Below the pieces are notes generated by a model. It was not told the DNA's origin. It made no database searches and was given only the letters and a program-made list of their open reading frames with translations. 64,000 bases of DNA from Arcuatula senhousia (taxonomy: Eukaryota; Mollusca; Bivalvia; Mytilida; Mytilidae): NCBI GenBank assembly GCA_963971305.1, contig OZ020308.1:17703092-17767091 (forward strand), read 5' to 3'. Shown here one piece after another: positions 59,901 through 64,000 of this stretch (the stretch's first letter is position 1; every line of letters begins with the position of its first letter). A program made the position numbers and the translations under genes.

Positions 59901-61917
59901 GCAATAACAAAAATATAAATGTTTAAAATCAAAGTATTTTATGATACATTTCCAAAATTTTCTTAATGTAAGCATATTCTTTTACACTTTGGAACATATT
60001 CTTTAATCTCCCTCTTTAATGATGTTTCAGCCAATGTTTATTGTGTGCTGTGCTGCCGTTAAGTTCTGTGTACTCTTTAGTTTACTTGAGAGGGAGTTTT
60101 TTACTTGCGAATAATGTTTATGTGCTTTTATGAAACTTAAATGGAATTTATTAAGCAAAGTCAACGCTTTTATTTACAGAAAACTCATTTTTAAGTCAAA
60201 TTTTGTGCCATAATTTTTCATTTTAAGTAATATTTTCTAACAAAATTATAAGTTGTTACTTAATTTACTTAAACGTATAATAAGTCATTCATTTTATGTA
60301 TCGTTAAATATAGTATATATATTTTAAAAAGTGGTTGTGAAAATGTTGTTGCTTATTGCTGTGTTCACGAATGTTGATTTACCCCGAGTACAAACTCTGG
60401 TCGTTTATTTTTAACTTGAGTTAACTTTATTATAGCGAGCATCGCAGATGCGAGCCCTACGGCATTATGCATGTTTTGAAATGTGCAAGAAATTTACTTT
60501 TACGGAGCAACAAATTTAACAGGCACGGAACAAGTAAAACAATCAACCGTCTGGGCTTATAAAAAATAGATCATAATCTGTTCTGCATAAATAAAAAATA
60601 GAAAAATGCAAAAACATTGATAAAACCCTCATTCATCCATTTATTTATTTTTACACAAAGATTTTTATTTAAACACCACTCTGTGTTTTCCGCTAAAAAA
60701 AACGATTTTCCGGAAATTACCGAGCTTTAGCCTAATAGGCAACTGTTGAAATCGCCACATTGGGCATTGACTTGACACACCTTATGAATAATACCGACCA
60801 AGCATTGTTAAATTCTAAGTAATATAAAGAAAAACATAAATTAACTGAATAAAATCTATTACTCTATGATATAAATAATTCTTTAACAAATTTCATTATA
60901 ATCAACTAAGTGAATAAAAAAGGATATTCACCTGGCAAAGTGATATTTACCTAAAAATGGCGGGAAAGGTGATGACGTCGTTACAGTCTTTTTATGTTTG
61001 GTTTAAATTTTTTTAACACTTCAAATGCATATTTTTGTCAGATATTGGATAATAGAATAAAACAATTACTGTCTTTTGTTTCGATAAATGTGAGTGTTAT
61101 TGACTTTAGAAAAAACTAAAGATATTCACATCGCCCTTCGGGCTCAGTGAATATCTGTTTTTCAAAAGTCAATAACACTGCACATTTACCTCAACAAAAG
61201 ACAGTAATTGTAAATAACAACCTTGCACTGACAACGACTAATTCATAATAGAAGCCGTAATAATAAATGAAAGGGTCTTACCTGAAAATGAAAGTAGAGT
61301 CCCATTCTGCGGGGTTTCACTGAGGGAACTTTAAAAAAGGAATCAAATAGTAGCAAAGTCTGACCCCACCCCACCCAAATCATTTGCACTTGATAAATTT
61401 GTTATTAAAATATCTGGGATCAATAACTATTTATTAAAAATTCAATTATTTGTGCAAATAATAAATCCCTGCAACATTAGGGGACGACATTTAGCGGGGA
61501 CGAAATTATCCCTTTATGGATTCCGTGGCGTCATTTCCTTGTCAAAGTATTTCCCGCTTCTTCAGCAGACCAAAACAACATTCAGATTCTGTCAGGTTTT
61601 GTGATATTTTCTGAGTAACAGTGTTTAATTTGTAGCATTGGTAACAGAAGGTACATTAAGAAACCTGGCGGAAAAAAGGTAAAGTAAAAATATCATGCAG
61701 GATTAAGTCGAGCACATGGATATATCTAAATACATATTTTCGATGCTCGCTAAGAATGCAGGGCCTTAATCATATCAATATCGAAAGAGAAGAAGTCATA
61801 TCAAAAACGATTGAAAATAGAATGCAATCCATAACATTACCTTTCATGTGCATTATAAGGAAAGGCACCTACCGTTTCTGTGAACATAAGGTATTGAGGT
61901 CCCTCTTGGGATGGATT
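20655..61917 (-). CDS. gene B: giant secreted FAMeT / EGF / FN3-like repeat protein, 20 exons found
   Basis: Twenty minus-strand exons join with matching phases at every junction and add up to 10077 nt, that is 3358 residues plus a TAA stop at 20657-20655. The order is a farnesoic-acid-O-methyltransferase-like (Methyltransf_FA) domain, a six-cysteine module, an EGF-like module, then a long run of fibronectin-III-like repeats. No transmembrane segment is seen at the C-terminus, so an extracellular role such as adhesion or matrix is likely. The methyltransferase name of the first domain is historical; in such proteins it is usually a non-enzymatic module. The first exon with start codon and signal peptide was not found and probably lies to the right. 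The two most upstream exons are less certain than the rest, and one junction needs a GC donor. Confidence 0.8.
21265..21759 (-). CDS. gene B exon 19: FN3 domain
   Basis: A 495-nt exon, phase 1 on both sides. Its second half is the most standard FN3 domain of the protein: STSVVLGWNDFIDSSGITSY, YKVRVDGTNDW, and DYTFNIQAVNVGGQTSDV. Acceptor GTTACAG and donor GACAG|GTATTT. Confidence 0.86.
22138..23208 (-). mobile_element. RT-2: 5'-truncated reverse-transcriptase retroelement with 3' tail
   Basis: The insertion lies inside element F3 and comprises an RT coding part and a tail of about 300 bp that ends GATTACCCCTTTGGTACACC plus TTTGCTTCTTT. The tail recurs alone at 19213-19400 and 49553-49770. 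Loss of the 5' part and a shared 3' tail are as expected for target-primed insertion. Confidence 0.7.
22432..23208 (-). pseudogene. reverse transcriptase fragment, probably Penelope-like
   Basis: The frame has RT motif B as IGIPMGTNCAPLLADLFL, motif C with the catalytic pair as FRYIDDVLSL, and the family-typical TKLYDKRDDFNFSIVNFPFL and PAYGVYVSQLIRYSRAC. Motif A, expected upstream, is missing, because the reading frame runs into element F3 sequence at about 23208. I favour a Penelope-like element from its overall style; another non-LTR clade is the alternative. It is on the same strand as gene B but in an intron. Confidence 0.72.
24225..25484 (-). CDS. gene B exon 18: FN3-like repeats
   Basis: A 1260-nt exon, phase 1 on both sides, opening 54 nt before the first well conserved residues. 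Marks are SSDGFLLDLTPPTDGVVF, VVFSWHGFDDEHSFISSYQI, KALLIDATPP and KPLTFDKTPPIILNF. It ends CRLCEFCIG at donor ATCG|GTAAGT. Confidence 0.86.
25738..27353 (-). CDS. gene B exon 17: FN3-like repeats and cysteine cluster
   Basis: The longest exon found (1616 nt), phase 2 in and phase 1 out. It has several FN3-like repeats (SWIGFEDPHSGIDHFEFCVG, GGFIVDTTSPANI, GGEILVDSTPPLIGGF, FYLSWFGFYDVQSNIEAYYV). Between repeats, at about 26290-26390, stands a dense cluster CDLYHCDEKCARCECTCG, which resembles a truncated EGF/laminin-type module. A second pattern, with HDVGRRQSAHHC, follows. Donor CATCAG|GTACAT. Confidence 0.85.
27552..27735 (-). CDS. gene B exon 16
   Basis: A 184-nt exon, phase 1 in and phase 2 out. 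It reads HTWNGHFDHGIRYYTTVSAC and the repeat end SNGIVIDKSAPVPGLVVV, finishing the repeat of exon 15. Confidence 0.8.
28375..28850. repeat. two foldback segments in a gene B intron
   Basis: At about 28431-28560, AATATCAAAATTGTCAACC faces GGTTGACAATTTTAGATATT, with a GC-rich tip (CTCGGGCTAAAGCC). At about 28695-28850 an imperfect second hairpin starts ACAGTTATCATCCTAA. The second part is the partner of the repeat at 17226-17615. Confidence 0.65.
28914..29070 (-). CDS. gene B exon 15
   Basis: A 157-nt exon, phase 0 in and phase 1 out, with the repeat core ITVTWYGFEDPNSFVADYKV and VGLGTSPGNDD. Acceptor ATTTCAG; donor ACCT|GTAAGT. Confidence 0.8.
29700..30462. mobile_element. modular element F2: tandem units, ATACCCC ends, GGAC tract
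   Basis: The ends are an 11-bp inverted repeat ATACCCCACGC / GCGTGGGGTAT. About three and a half tandem units of roughly 170 bp carry CAGTAGTTTAAGAGGAGTTG and ATACCAAGTTTCGTTAAATT. GACGGACGGACGGACC precedes the right end. The plan is the same as that of F1, although the sequence differs. It lies between gene B exons 14 and 15. Confidence 0.75.
30685..30798 (-). CDS. gene B exon 14 (small)
   Basis: A 114-nt exon, phase 0 on both sides. It encodes ATNGAGLYSF and the repeat end FIIDSSPPHEGHVIEI. It completes the repeat begun in exon 13. Confidence 0.76.
31240..31570. repeat. modular element F5, copy 1
   Basis: Tandem units of about 150 bp contain GGTCACAGCCAGC or a variant, a GCATGC-type motif and AGATGCACCTACCATACCA. 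Near the right end stands TGCCGACGCCGACAG. The family recurs at 49840-50515. Confidence 0.6.
31732..32036 (-). CDS. gene B exon 13: FN3-like repeat
   Basis: A 305-nt exon, phase 1 in and phase 0 out. It begins YNHLNLSVETSSNAVVYDPT, has the repeat start LSVTWFEIEDKESGIARIEV and ends LLQNGHLYSVVIR. Donor CAGG|GTAGCT. Confidence 0.8.
32275..32391 (-). CDS. gene B exon 12
   Basis: A 117-nt exon, phase 1 on both sides, encoding the middle of one FN3-like repeat (SIGSDDIQPF, then ALSLKPGDVVIATVR). The LKPGD.V.ATVRA element is the usual 'L..G..Y...V.A' strand of FN3. Confidence 0.74.
32410..34266. other. intron region, no further exon seen
   Basis: The introns around gene B exons 11 and 12 hold unique-looking AT-rich sequence. 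A 144-codon minus-strand frame at 33217-33651 shows no recognisable feature and lacks fitting splice phases. A GC-richer patch at 33680-33800 is unexplained. Confidence 0.4.
34267..34930 (-). CDS. gene B exon 11: cysteine-containing segment and FN3-like repeat
   Basis: A 664-nt exon, phase 0 in and phase 1 out. The first part has a cysteine group (DQICSDLPW, FACFQPYC, RTCVP); the second holds an FN3-like repeat with CSDGFLLNDKSPTAGTV and LYIKWNDFHGNNDA and ends WYEYAIG. Donor ATTG|GTAAGT. Confidence 0.82.
34931..35333 (-). other. GC-AG intron of gene B
   Basis: Read on the minus strand, the intron starts GAG|GCATGT and ends TTTTTAG|GACC. Both flanking exons are then in phase 0 and the frame stays open. 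With the nearest GT donor the joined codon would be TGA. Confidence 0.6.
35334..36670 (-). CDS. gene B exon 10: FN3-like repeats, GC donor
   Basis: A 1337-nt exon, phase 1 in. Repeat marks are FCFAWNEISGINDMQFALGS and SSNGFMTL. At its 3' end the only donor that keeps the frame is GAG|GCATGT, a GC donor; the nearby GT at CAT|GTATAG would create a stop with the next exon. Cysteines are more frequent here than in neighbouring exons. Confidence 0.8.
36795..37573 (+). pseudogene. reverse transcriptase C-terminal fragment (RT-1)
   Basis: The motif B region is already broken (IGIPTGTNCAPF, then a frame change), and motif C is FRYLDDILAL. It shares TKVYDKRDDFTFPIINFPFL and SYGVYISQLVRYARIC with RT-2, so the two elements belong to related lineages. 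The C-terminal part ends at a TAA near 37573 without a visible endonuclease domain. Confidence 0.72.
36795..38222 (+). mobile_element. RT-1: 5'-truncated reverse-transcriptase element with about 650-bp 3' tail
   Basis: An RT fragment followed by a tail that ends CGTACACTTATTCCACATCT. The tail is repeated at 42778-42913, 50117-50285 and 57088-57692 without the RT. The element sits in the intron between gene B exons 9 and 10, in antisense orientation to the gene. Confidence 0.72.
38438..39638 (-). CDS. gene B exon 9: FN3-like repeats
   Basis: A 1201-nt exon, phase 0 in and phase 1 out. It shows two clear repeat ends (DDSPPEAGVLYEG and DGITFDRSPPNIHNV) and two repeat starts (ITIHWHDFIDHESGI and FVLSWNITEDRSQVND). 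Its last residues, VLFRFG, continue into the next exon as the usual FG(T) turn of the repeat. Confidence 0.84.
39820..40972 (-). CDS. gene B exon 8: FN3-like repeats
   Basis: A 1153-nt exon carrying at least two divergent repeats. Signatures include ICYQWNDRFYNNEY, the repeat end DSTEIFIDHSGPEITDIW, and FDQHSGVKEVKWSFGID. Many N-X-T/S sites are present, in line with an extracellular location. Acceptor ATTTCAG and donor ATCA|GTAAGT. Confidence 0.82.
41186..41306 (-). CDS. gene B exon 7 (small)
   Basis: A 121-nt exon between CTGTTTAG and AAAG|GTAAAG. It is phase 1 at the start and phase 2 at the end, and encodes a threonine-rich beta-like stretch (RRYLKTITVKTDPSATNPV). Both junctions fit. Confidence 0.7.
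41777..42037 (-). CDS. gene B exon 6
   Basis: A 261-nt exon in phase 1 on both sides. It follows the EGF-like module without a gap in frame and has two cysteines (ESCQIR and SSLCSLQ) and an alternating beta pattern (DLAAVFNVTIDSRPRPKFVI). Probably a degenerate beta-sandwich repeat. Confidence 0.72.
42778..42913 (+). repeat. RT-1 family 3' tail fragment
   Basis: GGCCAATGCAAGACGGCGAG through GTGTCGCGTACAATTATTCC matches the end of the RT-1 tail. The copy is a very short, 5'-truncated insertion in a gene B intron. Confidence 0.65.
43090..43270 (-). repeat. dispersed repeat end with CAGTGGCGGATCC
   Basis: On the minus strand the sequence starts CAGTGGCGGATCCGGGGGGA. Starts of this form are very common in invertebrate interspersed repeats. 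Only one copy is in the window, so the extent is a guess. Confidence 0.35.
44533..44655 (-). CDS. gene B exon 5: EGF-like module
   Basis: A 123-nt exon, phase 1 on both sides, with six cysteines: DQCSSRNRWCWPGTC, then RCSCMPGF, then KCQ. The C.C..GF element near its end is the usual mark of EGF-like domains. Acceptor GTTGTAG and donor CAAC|GTAAGT. Confidence 0.8.
44780..45140 (+). repeat. degenerate relative of modular element F2
   Basis: TTCAGCAGTTTCGGAGGAAT and ATTACAAACAAAAATGGAGA echo the F2 unit, but with many changes and without intact ends. Confidence 0.4.
45195..45600. repeat. degenerate tandem repeat, unit about 50 bp
   Basis: About eight diverged units built on TTTGGTTAAATGCATAGTCA followed by CGCTATTCTTTGATGAA. 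It lies in the intron between gene B exons 4 and 5. Confidence 0.7.
46122..46250 (-). CDS. gene B exon 4: six-cysteine module
   Basis: A 129-nt exon, phase 1 on both sides, with six cysteines in about 43 residues (CNYLRPKMPNCDTVDC, then WCIKC, then RRC). The spacing fits a small disulfide-bonded EGF- or furin-like module, but no family is certain. It joins the FAMeT exon to the EGF-like exon in frame. Confidence 0.72.
47296..47781. mobile_element. 485-bp MITE-like element
   Basis: Imperfect inverted ends: ATACCCTCTTCACATAAACG at 47297 and a reverse complement ending TATGTGAAGGGGTAT at 47780. The small frames inside show no known protein. Confidence 0.6.
48360..49250. other. gene B intron, repeat-like, no gene seen
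   Basis: It contains a (GTT)n-like run near 48698-48720 and phrases typical of degraded modular repeats (GGCCAAAAGGGGCTAAAAC). Nothing coding is supported. Confidence 0.4.
49250..49425 (+). mobile_element. SINE-like tail, second copy
   Basis: It ends GTTGCAAGGGCGTAAAACAC with CCACTCACT and is similar over about 170 bp to 15725-15910. Confidence 0.5.
49553..49770 (+). repeat. RT-2 family 3' tail fragment
   Basis: CATGAGTTCACTCATGTTTC through TTTTAACATCCGGATACCCC and a GCTTCTTTCAA end. It matches the tail of the RT-2 fragment on the other strand at 22138-22440. Confidence 0.65.
49840..50515. repeat. modular element F5, copy 2, split by an RT-1 tail
   Basis: Three tandem units carry GTCACAGCCAGC or a variant and ATGCACCTACCAT(A/T)CCA; TACCGACGCCGACGC lies near the right end. 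The RT-1 tail at 50117-50285 interrupts the second and third units. Confidence 0.6.
50117..50285 (+). repeat. RT-1 family 3' tail inserted in F5
   Basis: GGGCCAATTGAAAGACAGCG through ACACTTATTCCACATCTCAT matches the RT-1 tail ends at 38050-38215 and 57550-57690. Confidence 0.68.
50578..51024 (-). CDS. gene B exon 3: FAMeT (Methyltransf_FA) domain
   Basis: One 447-nt exon, phase 1 on both sides, holds the entire domain. Visible family marks in order are VIHFQVQACHDVHFAL, then YEIVIGGWGGKTSVIR, then FWISW, then a VGEG turn, and AFGSSGSWKF at the end. These match the conserved layout of farnesoic acid O-methyltransferase-like domains, in which the YEI.IGGWGN..S.IR and WGS.G.W.F motifs are most constant. 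The domain occurs as an extracellular module in many invertebrate proteins. Acceptor TTTTTTAG|GTAAAG and donor CCAG|GTATGA. Confidence 0.88.
51800..52560. promoter_or_regulatory. CpG-richer, promoter-like patch (tentative)
   Basis: Within a very AT-rich intron this patch has GGGCGCGCCAAA (E2F-like) near 51926-51937 and three CCAAT boxes (ACCAATCGG, GCCAATCGGG, GCCAATAAA) at about 52308-52378. An ATG in good context at 52437 follows. The set resembles a promoter for a plus-strand transcript, but no confirmed gene follows. Confidence 0.25.
52437..52708 (+). CDS. possible small gene or retrocopy, frame broken
   Basis: From the ATG at 52437 a 30-codon frame (MECYDFEFVRRERNETFS...) ends in TGA at 52527. 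A second frame shifted by one base opens near 52523 and reads DDYLSIYTGG and YWVREWFPESRVPNKFTCAL up to a TAA at about 52706, followed by two AATAAA signals. Either a short intron at TTTG|GTGAAC or a frameshift could link them. No family is recognised; this could be chance. Confidence 0.2.
53075..53430. mobile_element. modular element F1, partial copy
   Basis: Two units with AAGGGGAGGCACGGTACAAC and ACCAAATTTAAAATAAATCC and the right-end text CCCTCTCTTACGAGT match F1 at 18474-19209. The left end is missing. Confidence 0.7.
55173..56997. mobile_element. 1.8-kb PIF/Harbinger-type element with TACGTTTTAC subrepeats
   Basis: Terminal inverted repeats of at least 23 bp, AAAGCCCCAGTCACACTGTC + ACG at 55173 and the exact reverse complement at 56975-56997, continue imperfectly for about 50 bp. 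Both arms are filled with short repeats such as TACGTTTTACTACGTTTTAC and ACTAGGTAT. The centre carries a decayed Harbinger-like transposase piece and, around 55640-56060, sequence resembling a nested modular repeat (GTCCGTCCGTTCGTCTGT). Flanks are TTAA on the left and TTATTAA on the right, in keeping with a three-base TWA-type target, although the copy of the target is not exact. Confidence 0.72.
56226..56400 (-). pseudogene. decayed PIF/Harbinger transposase N-terminal fragment
   Basis: Read on the minus strand in successive frames: RTILEELGREDI, FRNFLRVDPAIFQE (56310-56350), LKKKDTWL and KALPVGLSLALVLIAAV. This order, ending with the KALP.GL.LA.TL-type helix, matches the region before the catalytic domain of metazoan Harbinger transposases. 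Two frame changes and a stop break it, and the catalytic part is absent. Confidence 0.6.
57088..57692 (+). repeat. RT-1 family 3' tail, long copy without RT
   Basis: About 600 bp match 37610-38222 from GTGTCGGTTTTGAGTGACGA through GTGTCGCGTACACTTAATCC. The RT part is missing, so truncation lies within the 3' tail. Confidence 0.7.
57893..58234 (+). mobile_element. tRNA-derived SINE with (AAACT)n tail
   Basis: A B-box-like GGTTCGATTCT lies at 57942-57952, and a pol III A-box-like region is present about 35 bp before it. The body includes ATGCACGTTAAAGACCCATT, and the end is four AAACT repeats. It is not a functional tRNA, since the cloverleaf cannot be completed. Confidence 0.65.
58235..59152. 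mobile_element. modular element F3, copy 2
   Basis: The left end AACAAGAGGCTCCCAGGAGC with GCTCACCT and the right end GTCGGGTGAGCTAAAAACG correspond to copy 1 at 21871-24140. Two internal units carry ACCAAGTTTGGTTNCAATT and TTAGCCACGG(C)GCCATG-like text; a GGACGGAC tract precedes the right end. It abuts the SINE tail directly. A poly-A/T run (58787-58815) lies inside. Confidence 0.72.
59153..59560. repeat. degenerate modular repeat adjoining F3
   Basis: TCAGTTTCATTAAATTCTGT and ACGGACACCAAGTGATGGCA resemble the end of an F2/F3-type unit. The ends are not clear. Confidence 0.4.
59561..61060. other. AT-rich intron sequence, nothing recognised
   Basis: No coding frame, RNA gene or clear repeat is supported across this stretch. 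Confidence 0.45.
61062..61215. repeat. foldback element with GC-rich tip
   Basis: ACAATTACTGTCTTTTGTTT at the left faces AACAAAAGACAGTAATTGT at the right, and AGTGTTATTGACTTT faces AAAGTCAATAACACT. The tip reads CGCCCTTCGGGCTC. It is probably a single-unit MITE. Confidence 0.75.
61282..61328 (-). CDS. gene B exon 2 (tentative)
   Basis: A 47-nt exon between TTTTTAAAG and TTTTCAG|GTAAGA. It enters in phase 2, leaves in phase 1 and encodes SLSETPQNGTLLSFS. The phase 1 exit is what the FAMeT exon needs. The strong donor is the best evidence; a non-coding exon remains possible. Confidence 0.42.
61841..61917 (-). CDS. gene B exon 1 of those found (tentative)
   Basis: A 77-nt exon between TTTGTTTCAG and AAAG|GTAATG. 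It starts in phase 0 and ends in phase 2, and it encodes NPSQEGPQYLMFTETVGAF and a few further residues. It is accepted because its phase fits the next exon and the acceptor is strong, but it is separated from the FAMeT exon by more than 10 kb. Confidence 0.42.
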
Positions 61918-62129
61918 CTGAAACAAATGCATGAAATATAATACAAATACAAATAAAACGATGCTTTTACTTCGGAATGGACGAAAAAAGGCTGTCCCAT
62001 GTATAATGAGAGCAACGCCCTGTGCAGACATAAATGTCAATCACGCATGAGTGAATTTTCCAAGATAAACAGCAGGAAGTGTTCAAGGCACAATTAAAGT
62101 ATTTCCCACAACAGTGGAAAGTTCTTATT

Positions 62130-62880
62130 GTATTTCTTCTGATTATTATTCTTCTTTTCCGCGGTCACTATAAAAAAAGTGTCGCGACAAAGCTTTATGA
62201 TACTTGGTACCATTACTCGGTCATACTCTGACTCGCTTTGATTGACCCTGCGAAACCGATTTATTTTTAGTAACGGAGTTATCTGCCCGGCATTCAAAAA
62301 CCTTGTTTGCAGATAAACTCAGAAACCGTAACCGTAATAAAAAATCTGAAGCAAGGAAAATGTTGCTTGACTCCTAGTCATGATTCGTCACGCAAATTTT
62401 TTTTCCCGATCAACTTCCTGGCGACTCGTCAATTTTTTTTTCTTCAAAACGGTTAGTCCTAGGGACCTTTACCAATCATCCTATGTCACATACAAAAATA
62501 TGTCACATACAAAAATATCAATGTCAAAGGTCAAATCTCAAGGTCAGAGGTCATGGTACACCTTGTTTGTAGTATAGATCAAAAACCATACAAAATTGAA
62601 GCAGACATGTAATGGGGAAAATACTTGTCTCATCAAAGGGTTGAACACTGTACGACAAACCGTTTTCGAGTTATGGCCTTTAACGCGTTTCGGCCTATCC
62701 GTTTTTGGCTTATAACTTTTAAACCGTCAAACATAATATAGTAAACATATGGGTTTTTCGGGACTGTCATTATGGGTCCTTCAATTTAAGACCAAAGTCG
62801 AATGTTTACAGGAAGCCAGTTTCAAAATGGCCGACACCGTACACAGTTTTTAAGAAATAACACCTAGTTTGTTGTGTTAC
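62130..62880. repeat. degraded modular repeat region
   Basis: Phrases such as TTTTCGAGTTATGGCCTTTA and GGCTTATAACTTTTAAACCG are of the style of the other modular repeats, but no ends are recognised. No gene is supported. Confidence 0.35.
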
Positions 62881-63013
62881 TTACATACATGATACAGCTG
62901 TGATGTTCTAACTGCTGCACCGCCAACGTCCTCAGCCGAGGCCATCCCTCATCGTGTGTTTCGACCCCTAGCTCGGTACACTCTCAGGATGGTGGGTCCA
63001 CAGTGGTGATCAG

Positions 63014-64000
63014 TCACTGCGCGTTGGTAGTGGGTTTCCAGCTACTGGTGTCTCTCTTCATCCACACCCAGCATGATGCTCTCTCTGCTGCCTGTGCCAT
63101 CTTCTGGACTGTTGATCATCTGTTGTGTCCTGTTACTCCTAGCCCTGTTAGCATTCTCCACACTGACTGGGCTGGAAAGCCTCTACATCCGACCCCTATA
63201 GGATAGCCTCAAGTCTACCATCCTCTCTCTCTACACTCAGTCAGCAAAGGATCGTACTTTGTTCTCTTCCTCTCATGGGCTTCTGCACATCTTTCCTCCC
63301 ATGGTACTGTCAACTCTACTATTACAATCTTCTTGGTCCCTGGTGACCACAGTACAATGTCTGGTCTGAGATTGGTTGGAATGATCGCAGGGAATGTCAG
63401 TTGATGGTCTTGGTCTACCGCCAGCTTCCAGTCATTAGCTTGGTCCATCACTCCTCACTTCTTTCTTTCCATCTTTGCTGTTGTTTCGCCTTCCTTTACA
63501 AAACTTATCTGTCTAGGTTTGGTTTTGGTCTGCAAGTTCTTATTCTTCCGCTGTCTCTCAATTGTGTCTGCTACCTCTCTTAGGACTTCATTGTGTCGCC
63601 ACGTGTATCTCCCCTGGGTAAGAGCCACCTGACAAGAGGACAAGATGTGTTGTAAAGTCCCCCTTTTCCCGCATAATGGACAGTCTGGTGTTTCAATGAG
63701 GTTCCATCTGTTAAGGTTTGATGGTGTTGGAAGCAGATCATAAACTGAACGCAGGAGAAACTGTAGTTGGAATTGTGGGTATCTCCAGATGTCGGCCCAA
63801 GATAGAGAACGTTGATCTGTTTCCCACTTTGTCCATGCTCCCTGAGTTCCCATCTGTACTGCTTTTGCTTGCCGATCTTCTTCTTCTCTGGCTCTTATCT
63901 CCCTCTGGACCATGCTTCGTCTTTCTGATTTGTATGCTTTCTTCCAGTAACTGCTCTTGGTTGTACCCAAACCTTGCCTTCCTACCGCTACTGTTCCGAC
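63014..64000 (-). pseudogene. end of a non-LTR-type retroelement with zinc motif and restriction-like endonuclease
   Basis: The frame enters from the right edge. It reads a charged segment (RREIRAREEED-like), then FLLRSVYDLLPTPSNL, then the zinc-binding-like CPLCGKRGTLQHILSSC (63600-63680). An in-frame TGA follows at 63455-63457, then RPDIVLWSPG and IVIVELTVPWEE, which fit the PD-(D/E)XK core of restriction-like endonucleases of R2-related elements. After a further stop or frame change near 63215, the C-terminal text VGCRGFPAQSVWRMLTGLG continues to about 63014. At least three breaks show that it is not functional. Confidence 0.66.

Overview
The window looks like a piece of a bivalve mollusc genome. 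It is AT-rich and has spliced genes with GT-AG introns. It is packed with short tandem arrays, foldback elements and degraded retroelements of kinds I associate with mussels and oysters. The bivalve assignment is an inference from repeat style and protein style; no species marker is visible.

Two genes dominate, both on the minus strand. Gene B (about 61917 down to the stop codon at 20655) was assembled here from 20 exons whose splice phases all fit and whose lengths sum to 10077 nt, exactly 3359 codons including the stop; its first exon lies outside the window or was not found. It encodes a very large extracellular protein. In order it has a farnesoic-acid-O-methyltransferase-like (FAMeT / Methyltransf_FA) domain, a six-cysteine module, an EGF-like module, a cysteine-poor link, and then many fibronectin-III-like repeats with recurring 'W.GF.D..SGI..Y...GT' and 'D.TPP..G.V' signatures, with a dense cysteine cluster near the middle of the repeats. 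No membrane segment is seen at the C-terminus, so secretion is likely. Gene A (13450 down to at least 4054) starts with a clear signal peptide and continues through seven phase-consistent exons (414 codons plus 2 nt). I do not recognise its family, and its 3' end is missing.

Layout from left to right: 1-2090, the internally deleted end of a BEL/Pao retrotransposon and its 3' LTR; 2210-2570, palindrome and mini-hairpins; 2865-3960, a degenerate satellite; 4054-13450, gene A, with a 47-bp minisatellite (4980-8625) and a nested foldback element in one intron and a 30-bp array in intron 1; 13451-20654, an intergenic stretch with a 39-bp array, SINE-like and foldback elements; 20655-61917, gene B, whose introns hold two related reverse-transcriptase fragments, several modular foldback elements, a PIF/Harbinger-type element and a tRNA-derived SINE; 62000-64000, repeats and the end of a non-LTR-type element with a restriction-like endonuclease module.

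The least ordinary signals are three. The first is the architecture of gene B. The second is a group of modular non-autonomous elements that share ends (ATACCCC-type inverted termini), a GGACGGAC tract and tandem 165-180 bp units. The third is the set of tandem arrays clustered in and around gene A. I see no bacterial-type system, CRISPR array, rRNA or functional tRNA gene.
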